Shown here: one piece after another, positions 59,207 to 64,000 of the stretch
How the letters are laid out: every line of letters starts with the position of its first letter
How positions within the stretch are numbered: position 1 is the first letter of the stretch
Origin: Bacillus sp. A301a_S52
GTDB taxonomy: Bacteria; Bacillota; Bacilli; Bacillales; Salisediminibacteriaceae
NCBI GenBank assembly: GCA_024701455.1
Contig: JABXYP010000001.1
Coordinates: 2,794,001 to 2,858,000, forward strand
Direction of reading: 5' to 3'
Length of the DNA: 64,000 nt
Translations under genes and position numbers: made by a program
The notes under the pieces: generated by a model
The model's input: the letters and a program-made list of their open reading frames with translations, nothing else
The model's database searches: none
Told to the model about the DNA's origin: nothing

Positions 59207-59494
59207 CTATATAACATTCACAATTTTCACGGTTATCAGATAGATAATCTCACACACATATTGTTTCCCTTTTCTTTCTCCCGTAAACTAACTATGAAAG
59301 GAATCACTTTTTAATTGAATAATAAAATTAAAACAGCGTCCCTTGCCACAACAAGTTTAAACAAAAAGTGAAATAAAATACATCAATAGACTTTTAAATA
59401 TACCAAAATTTATTCTCTTTTTTATATTTAATAGTCATACTATTATGACTATTAAAATATACACAAATAAAGCAAATAACAAGGGGGAATTTTT

Positions 59495-60265
59495 GTGAAG
59501 ACGTTACCTTTAGTAGGATTATTAAGTGCTGCCACAGTCGTGGTTGCAGCTTGTGGCGATTCATCAACTAATAACGAGGAAATACCGGAGTATACTGTCG
59601 CTACTGATTCTAATTACGTACCATTCGAATACTTAAATCCTGACACTGGTGAAATGGAAGGATTTGATATTGATCTTATTAATGAAATAGCTGATCGTGT
59701 GGGATTTACAATCGATTTAGAAGTGGTGGAATTTGATGGTATCGTATCAGGAATGGGCACAGGTCGATATGATATTGGTATTGCAGGTATGACCATTACA
59801 GAAGAACGAGCGGAAAATTTCGATTTTTCTGACCCTTACTATGATGCTGGTTTACTGCTCGCTGTACGCTCAGATGAAGAGGAGATCCAATCTATTGAAG
59901 ATGTTGATGGCAGAAATGTTGCCACCCGTGGCTCAACAACTAGTGAAACTTATTTACAAGAAAATACGGATGCTGAAATTACGACTTTCCCAGACATCAT
60001 GAATGCTTACCAAGACTTAATTGCAGGACGCGTGGACGCGGTTATTTATGATGTACCAAATGTACTATATTACATTGAGACAGAAGCTTTAGGAGAAATA
60101 AAAGCCGTTGGCGAAAGACTTGAAGCAGAACAATACGGTATTGCTTTTCCCCAAGGATCTGAGCTAACTGAAGAAGTAAATACCGCATTAGCTGACATGA
60201 AGGAAGACGGGACATATGGCGATATTTATGAAACATGGTTTGGTGAAAGACCTGACTTTGAATAA
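59495..60265 (+). CDS. Polar amino-acid ABC transporter substrate-binding lipoprotein
   Basis: A 256-residue family 3 solute-binding protein (GlnH type). Lipobox VAACGDSS near residue 19, then VATDSNYVPFEYLNPDTGEM, DIDLINEIADRVGF, IAGMTITEERAENFDFSDPY and the late FPQGSELTEEVNTALADM. It uses a GTG start with AAGGGGG eight bases upstream. First gene of a three-gene transporter. The substrate is probably glutamine, glutamate or another polar amino acid. Confidence 0.93.
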   Translation: MKTLPLVGLLSAATVVVAACGDSSTNNEEIPEYTVATDSNYVPFEYLNPDTGEMEGFDIDLINEIADRVGFTIDLEVVEFDGIVSGMGTGRYDIGIAGMTITEERAENFDFSDPYYDAGLLLAVRSDEEEIQSIEDVDGRNVATRGSTTSETYLQENTDAEITTFPDIMNAYQDLIAGRVDAVIYDVPNVLYYIETEALGEIKAVGERLEAEQYGIAFPQGSELTEEVNTALADMKEDGTYGDIYETWFGERPDFE

Positions 60266-60300
60266 TACGCCCCTATAAATTTAATACAATTAGAAGCAGA

Positions 60301-60363
60301 AGCGCGGCGAGTGTGACAGCTTGTGGCGCTTCTACATCTTATGACTTACGAGGAGGCCTTTAA
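60301..60363 (+). pseudogene. Remnant of a lipoprotein signal sequence in the transporter operon
   Basis: The 104-base gap after the binding-protein gene contains a frame reading SAASVTACGASTSYDLRGGL then stop. SAASVTACGAS is a lipobox and closely resembles LSAATVVVAACGDSS of the gene just before it. No start is present. It looks like what remains of a second, duplicated binding-protein gene. The bases 60298-60333 also form a hairpin AGAAGCGC/GCGCTTCT. Confidence 0.5.
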
Positions 60364-60368
60364 TTGTT

Positions 60369-61040
60369 ATGTTAGACAATTTTAATGATTTAATAAATAG
60401 TCCCCATTTTATCAATAGCATTCCTTTTATATGGAGAGGACTTCAATTAACGTTAATTGTGACATTTACTGGTGTCATTATTGGGTTTGTAATTGGAAGT
60501 CTATTTGGGTTAGCGAGACTATCAAAAAATAAATTCATTTACGCTATAGCTACCATTTATATTGAATTAGTTCGCGGGACACCTATTCTCGTCCAGGCCT
60601 TATTTTTATATTTTGCTGTTTCTGACTTTTTCGGAATTAATTTCGATGCTGTTACCGCTGGAATAATTGCAATTGCCATTAATGCTGGTGCCTATATTGC
60701 AGAAATTGTGCGTGGTGGGGTAGAATCAATTGATAAAGGGCAAATGGAAGCAGGCAGATCAATTGGCTTAAATGCTACCCAGACAATGCAATATATTATC
60801 TGGCCGCAAGCATTTAAACGGATGATTCCACCATTAGGTAATCAATTTATTATTAGCTTAAAAGATACCTCTATTTTTGCTGTCATATCTCTTAGTGAAA
60901 TGACTTATCTTATGAGACAATATGTTAGTACTACAGGAGAAACCTTCGTACCTTATGTGATGCTTTGTTTTGGTTATTTAATAATTACGATTCCTGCAAT
61001 GGTTTTATTACGCTGGATTGAACGGAGGTTAGATGTTTAA
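60369..61040 (+). CDS. Polar amino-acid ABC transporter permease
   Basis: A 223-residue membrane subunit (GlnP/HisMQ type) with about five helices. The coupling motif [20 protein letters not shown] matches the EAA loop. It begins with a short hydrophilic stretch, then [26 protein letters not shown] lies twelve bases before the ATG, longer than usual. Its stop overlaps the ATP-binding gene's start by one base (TAATG). Confidence 0.93.
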   Translation: MLDNFNDLINSPHFINSIPFIWRGLQLTLIVTFTGVIIGFVIGSLFGLARLSKNKFIYAIATIYIELVRGTPILVQALFLYFAVSDFFGINFDAVTAGIIAIAINAGAYIAEIVRGGVESIDKGQMEAGRSIGLNATQTMQYIIWPQAFKRMIPPLGNQFIISLKDTSIFAVISLSEMTYLMRQYVSTTGETFVPYVMLCFGYLIITIPAMVLLRWIERRLDV

Positions 61041-61762
61041 TGATTAAAGTAACAGACTTACACAAGTCTTTCGGGGCAGTTGAAGTTTTAAAAGGCATCA
61101 ATGCCCAGGTCCAAGAAAAAGAAGTAGTGTGTATCATTGGCCCTTCTGGTTCAGGAAAAAGTACTTTCTTACGATGTCTTAACTTACTCGAAGAGATTAC
61201 GTCTGGTGACGTCGTAATTGATGGCAAAAATCTGACTGATCCTAAAGTGAATATAAATCAATTGCGCTCACAAGTCGGGATGGTTTTCCAACATTTCAAC
61301 CTCTTTCCTCACATGACAGTCTTAAAAAACGTGACGTTAGGACCCATTAAAGTTAAGCAGGTCGCTCGTGCAGAAGCGGAAAGCTTAGCTATGGATTTGC
61401 TTGAAAAAGTTGGTTTATCTGACAAAGCACACGCCTATCCAAATAGCCTTTCAGGCGGTCAAAAGCAACGAGTAGCTATCGCAAGATCTTTAGCGATGAA
61501 TCCAAAAGTCATGCTATTCGATGAACCTACTTCCGCTTTAGATCCTGAACTTGTGGGAGATGTTTTAGGAGCTATGAAAGATTTAGCGAACGACGGTATG
61601 ACGATGGTTGTGGTCACTCATGAAATGGGATTTGCAAGAGAAATGGGTGATCGTGTTATTTTTATGGATCAAGGTGTCATCATGGAGGAAGGAAAACCAG
61701 AAGAGATTTTCGATAATCCCCAACACCCAAGAACACAAGCATTTTTAAGTAAATTATTATAA
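61040..61762 (+). CDS. Polar amino-acid ABC transporter ATP-binding protein
   Basis: A 240-residue ATPase (GlnQ type) with all motifs intact: Walker [11 protein letters not shown] loop [13 protein letters not shown], signature [15 protein letters not shown], Walker [15 protein letters not shown], and switch HEMGFAREM. It contrasts with the degraded ATPase at 23435. It shares one base with the permease gene, so translation is coupled. The stop codon abuts repeat copy J. Confidence 0.95.
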   Translation: MIKVTDLHKSFGAVEVLKGINAQVQEKEVVCIIGPSGSGKSTFLRCLNLLEEITSGDVVIDGKNLTDPKVNINQLRSQVGMVFQHFNLFPHMTVLKNVTLGPIKVKQVARAEAESLAMDLLEKVGLSDKAHAYPNSLSGGQKQRVAIARSLAMNPKVMLFDEPTSALDPELVGDVLGAMKDLANDGMTMVVVTHEMGFAREMGDRVIFMDQGVIMEEGKPEEIFDNPQHPRTQAFLSKLL

Positions 61763-61804
61763 AACAATCAGTGGACGTTTTACGGACGGTTACCTGTGAT
61801 AAAA
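61761..61804 (+). repeat. Dispersed palindromic repeat, copy J (ends only)
   Basis: AAAACAATCAGTGG joined to GTTTTACGGACGG and TTACCTGTGATAAAA: the two ends of the element with the middle lost. It starts on the last bases of the glnQ-like stop codon. Confidence 0.7.
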
Positions 61805-61831
61805 TGCTAAAAGAATGCGATTCGTATGTAA

Positions 61832-61872
61832 AAGCGGGACAGGATATAAGAAATCCTCGTCTCGTTTTTTTA
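61832..61872 (+). terminator. Terminator of the amino-acid transporter operon
   Basis: GCGGGACAGGAT pairs with ATCCTCGTCTCGT with one bulge and a G-U pair, followed by TTTTT. Confidence 0.75.
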
Positions 61873-62024
61873 TGTTGTAACGATGTTGTCCTAAGTATAG
61901 AATAAACAACAATAAAACACCCCATTTATGTCTACGGAGACACCAAAAAATGGCTCCAAAAGGAGTGGCTCTTCCAATATGATTATTTATTAAAAAGAAC
62001 GGGTAAGAAAGAACTGGTGATTAT

Positions 62025-62751
62025 ATGCTAAAACTGACATCTTTTTTTACCTATATTTATTTAGCTAGCTTTATTATGATTGTATTATATGTTAGTTACC
62101 TCACGGTGTTTTATTTTACACAAGATGATATGTTGTTTCAGTCACCAACATTTTCCGATAATGACATTGCGTCAATAGAAAAAAACGAACATTATGAAGA
62201 AATCAGGATAAATGTAGAAGATAATCTATCTCTTCATGGGTGGTTGTTACATCAAAAAGATGCGCCATCACCTGCGCCACTTCTCATCTACTTCGGCGGA
62301 AATGCTGAAGTGGCTTCCCGATCGATAGATGATTTTGAGGTATTGTCGGAATGGAATGTCTTATTTGTTAATTATCGTGGTTATGGGAAGAAGCATGGGC
62401 TCTGCACCAGCCACACACGTGTCTAAACAAAGGGATGTAGCTGGTACCATCTTAGTTTCCCCATATGATAACCGAACACGGTTAATTAAACATCGTTATC
62501 CACTTTTGCCATTCTCTTCACTTATCCGCCATCCATTTGAAAATAGTGATAAGGCGCCACATATTATGTCTCCTCTCTTAGGTTTTATAGCCTCTGAAGA
62601 CACGGTTATACCACCAGAACATTCAGAGAAAACACTCAGCTCTTGGGGAGGCCCCACTAGAACTATTTGGATTGACGAGTATGGCCACAATGATCTCCAA
62701 ACCACTGATAGCTATTGGGAAGAAATACAGACGTTTCTCAATGAGTTGTAA
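62025..62751 (+). pseudogene. Broken alpha/beta hydrolase (internal deletion and frameshift)
   Basis: Frame 1 (62025 to about 62387) encodes an N-terminal membrane helix and the first half of a serine hydrolase (LLIYFGGNAEVASRSIDDFE, LFVNYRGYG). The second half continues in another frame from about 62377: VVMGRSMGSAPATHVSKQRD, SPYDNRTRLIKHRYP, FIASEDTVIPPEHSEKTLSS and YGHNDLQTT, which hold the nucleophile Ser, Asp and His of the catalytic triad. The roughly 30-residue stretch normally found between NYRGYG and GRSxGS is missing. The deletion joins two TGGTTATGGGA-like sequences. Not functional as one protein. Confidence 0.9.
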
Positions 62752-63074
62752 TACAGCTGTGCCTATTTTTATAAAAAACATATTATCAATTATTTCTTCG
62801 TGAACAAGTTGAGATCTGGATTTAACAAAACACTAGCGAAGCCAATCCGTCACATCAACATCAACGATGATCCGATTAATTAGTCCAATAACGCAGTTCA
62901 TACCCTTGAGCAAGTCACATCATGCGTATAATGTGTTTTAATCAAGTTTCAATTTTACGTCCGGAAAATACAGCTTGGGTATACGCGTACAAAATAATTT
63001 CCAACACCCTCATCTTTGGATCTGGCAAGTGAGTGTATTTTTGAACATTCAGCTAACATTAATATTTAGATATT
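62752..63074. other. Intergenic region before the csp terminators
   Basis: No gene or repeat is supported in this AT-rich stretch. Confidence 0.25.
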
Positions 63075-63105
63075 AAAAATGGCTCTCACATAAGTGAGGG
63101 CCATT
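63075..63105 (-). terminator. Distal terminator of the csp transcript
   Basis: AATGGCCCTCAC, loop TTAT, GTGAGAGCCATT (one mismatch) on the minus strand, followed by TTTAATA. Confidence 0.7.
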
Positions 63106-63145
63106 CTTAATCACTGGGTTGTATCCCAGCTCTTAGTCTCATATT

Positions 63146-63173
63146 AAAAGCTCCTGTATATAGAAGCTTTTAT
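63146..63173 (-). terminator. Proximal terminator of the csp transcript
   Basis: TAAAAGCTTCT and AGGAGCTTTTA arms with one mismatch, followed by ATATG; weaker than the distal hairpin but closer to the stop. Confidence 0.5.
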
Positions 63174-63179
63174 ATTCAG

Positions 63180-63377
63180 CTATTTTTGCACATTAGTTGC
63201 TTGTGGTCCACGCTGGCCTTCTTCAATATCAAATGTGACGGACTGCCCTTCTTCAAGCGATTTAAATCCGTCTCCCTGTATTGCTGAATAATGAACGAAC
63301 ACATCATCTTGTCCTTCCACTTCAATGAAGCCAAACCCTTTTTCTGCGTTAAACCACTTTACTGTTCCTTGAGTCAT
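63180..63377 (-). CDS. cspB: Cold-shock protein (CspB family)
   Basis: A 65-residue single-stranded nucleic-acid-binding protein that acts as an RNA chaperone. RNP1 is KGFGFIEV (residues 13-20) and RNP2 is DVFVHYSAI. It is full length. AGGAGGAAC precedes the ATG. The gap upstream of about 100 bases is suitable for a cold-sensing 5' leader, but no structure could be firmly drawn. One of probably several csp genes in the genome. Confidence 0.95.
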   Translation of the reverse strand: MTQGTVKWFNAEKGFGFIEVEGQDDVFVHYSAIQGDGFKSLEEGQSVTFDIEEGQRGPQATNVQK

Positions 63378-63485
63378 AATTGTTCCTCCTGTTAAATTGT
63401 TTCCTTATGTAGTATAACAAGTTATTTAATTCCTATACATACCTGTTTAAATTTAGGTCAACGTCTTACAGTTTTTTTGAGCAGG

Positions 63486-63788
63486 CTATTTTTTTAATTT
63501 CTCCATCTCCTCAGAGACGATAAACGCAAGATCATCATTTCCAAACAAAGAGAGCACTCCTAATACTGTCTCATTATTAATTTCTCCCGCTTCTTCCTTC
63601 GATACCGTTAGACTGATTGCTTCCTTCAATTCTTTATTCTCTTTTTGAGTTGGATAAGCTTTTAAATAAATGTCCTCTGGGTTTAAGTCATGATTAATGC
63701 ACCATTGAGCAAAAACAAGGATCATCATTCTTTCGTCTTGCTTATAAGTGCTAATCACCTGTTCTTCTATCGCTTTTTTACGATCCAT
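63486..63788 (-). CDS. Conserved Bacillus protein of unknown function, 100 residues
   Basis: An acidic, mainly helical cytoplasmic protein: QVISTYKQDERMMILVFAQW, CINHDLNPEDIYLKAYPTQ and a late ETVLGVLSLFGNDDLAFIVS. I recall similar unnamed proteins in other Bacillaceae but know no function. The start at 63788 is set by AAAGGAG eight bases upstream, rather than a frame three codons longer. It is upstream of cspB on the same strand, with about 100 bases between. Confidence 0.75.
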   Translation of the reverse strand: MDRKKAIEEQVISTYKQDERMMILVFAQWCINHDLNPEDIYLKAYPTQKENKELKEAISLTVSKEEAGEINNETVLGVLSLFGNDDLAFIVSEEMEKLKK

Positions 63789-64000
63789 TTCACACACTCC
63801 TTTTATTCATTAAAATAGCAGATATGTAACACCTATTAAGCTCTCCTTTGATAATTATTGCCGTGTGTAATGAAACTGTTTACAGTTTTTACAATGTAAT
63901 TGTTACCATTTTGTAACAATCCCTCAGTTAAAAAGAGAGTTAGTCACTTACAATAAAATTATAGCAATTATTTGTAACTAAATCTTCTAATAAGTAAGGT

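Overview
The window is chromosomal DNA of a low-GC, spore-forming member of the Bacillaceae. Evidence for this is a GerA/GerC/GerB germinant-receptor operon, YjcZ- and YppG-type spore proteins, a LysM-GH18 spore-cortex-type hydrolase, the epsilon subunit of RNA polymerase (RpoY) beside RNase J1, strong AAAGGAGG ribosome sites, and gene neighbours known from Bacillus subtilis (pdh-ykyA-def-rpoY-rnjA-ktrC; ykuQRSTU). A BCCT solute transporter, two KtrA/KtrC-type gating proteins, two MscS-type channels and many acidic secreted proteins fit a salt- or alkali-adapted lineage; that ecology is inference.

Layout. 1-942: end of a BCCT transporter. 1484-1903: a small thioredoxin-fold lipoprotein without a CXXC. 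1990-8075: pdhABCD and ykyA on the minus strand, with two hairpins dividing pdhAB from pdhCD. 8288-11571: yjcZ-like gene, def, rpoY, rnjA. 11650-16416: ktrC, a 2-Cys peroxiredoxin, MscS (YkuT), YkuS, dapL, dapH. 16969-22968: a HAD phosphatase, an HD-GYP-like protein, a second MscS, a universal stress protein, ktrA. 23435-29132: an unusual orphan ABC ATPase, Hsp20-YppG pair, nitroreductase, luxS, GNAT, pgpA and small genes. 29383-32550: a glucuronate/mannonate operon (gntR-uxuA-uxuB) whose promoter carries a perfect 32-bp palindrome over the -10 and a perfect 20-bp catabolite-type palindrome beside the -35. 32768-32843: tRNA-Val(GAC). 33218-33757: a CueP-type protein. 33915-37751: germinant receptor operon in the order A-C-B. 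38034-40025: small proteins. 40109-46202: glutamate synthase. 46752-57666: membrane hydrolase, GH18-LysM enzyme, peptide-binding lipoprotein, CwlO-type endopeptidase, YisL. 57966-61762: small membrane proteins, then a complete polar amino-acid ABC transporter. 62025-62751: a broken alpha/beta hydrolase. 63180-63788: a cold-shock protein and a small conserved protein.

The main unexplained signal is a dispersed palindromic repeat of about 75-155 bp. I find ten full, truncated or rearranged copies between 19.7 and 61.8 kb, all in intergenic DNA and all in the same orientation, and none in the first 19.7 kb. It can fold into a long nested hairpin. It has landed in front of an HD-GYP gene, in front of pgpA, in the uxu leader, and directly against the glnQ-like stop codon. 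No CRISPR array, insertion sequence, prophage or defence system was seen. The window also holds several decayed fragments: a stop-interrupted reading frame at 54047-54247, a coding-like tail at 56495-56569, and a lipobox remnant inside the amino-acid transporter operon.
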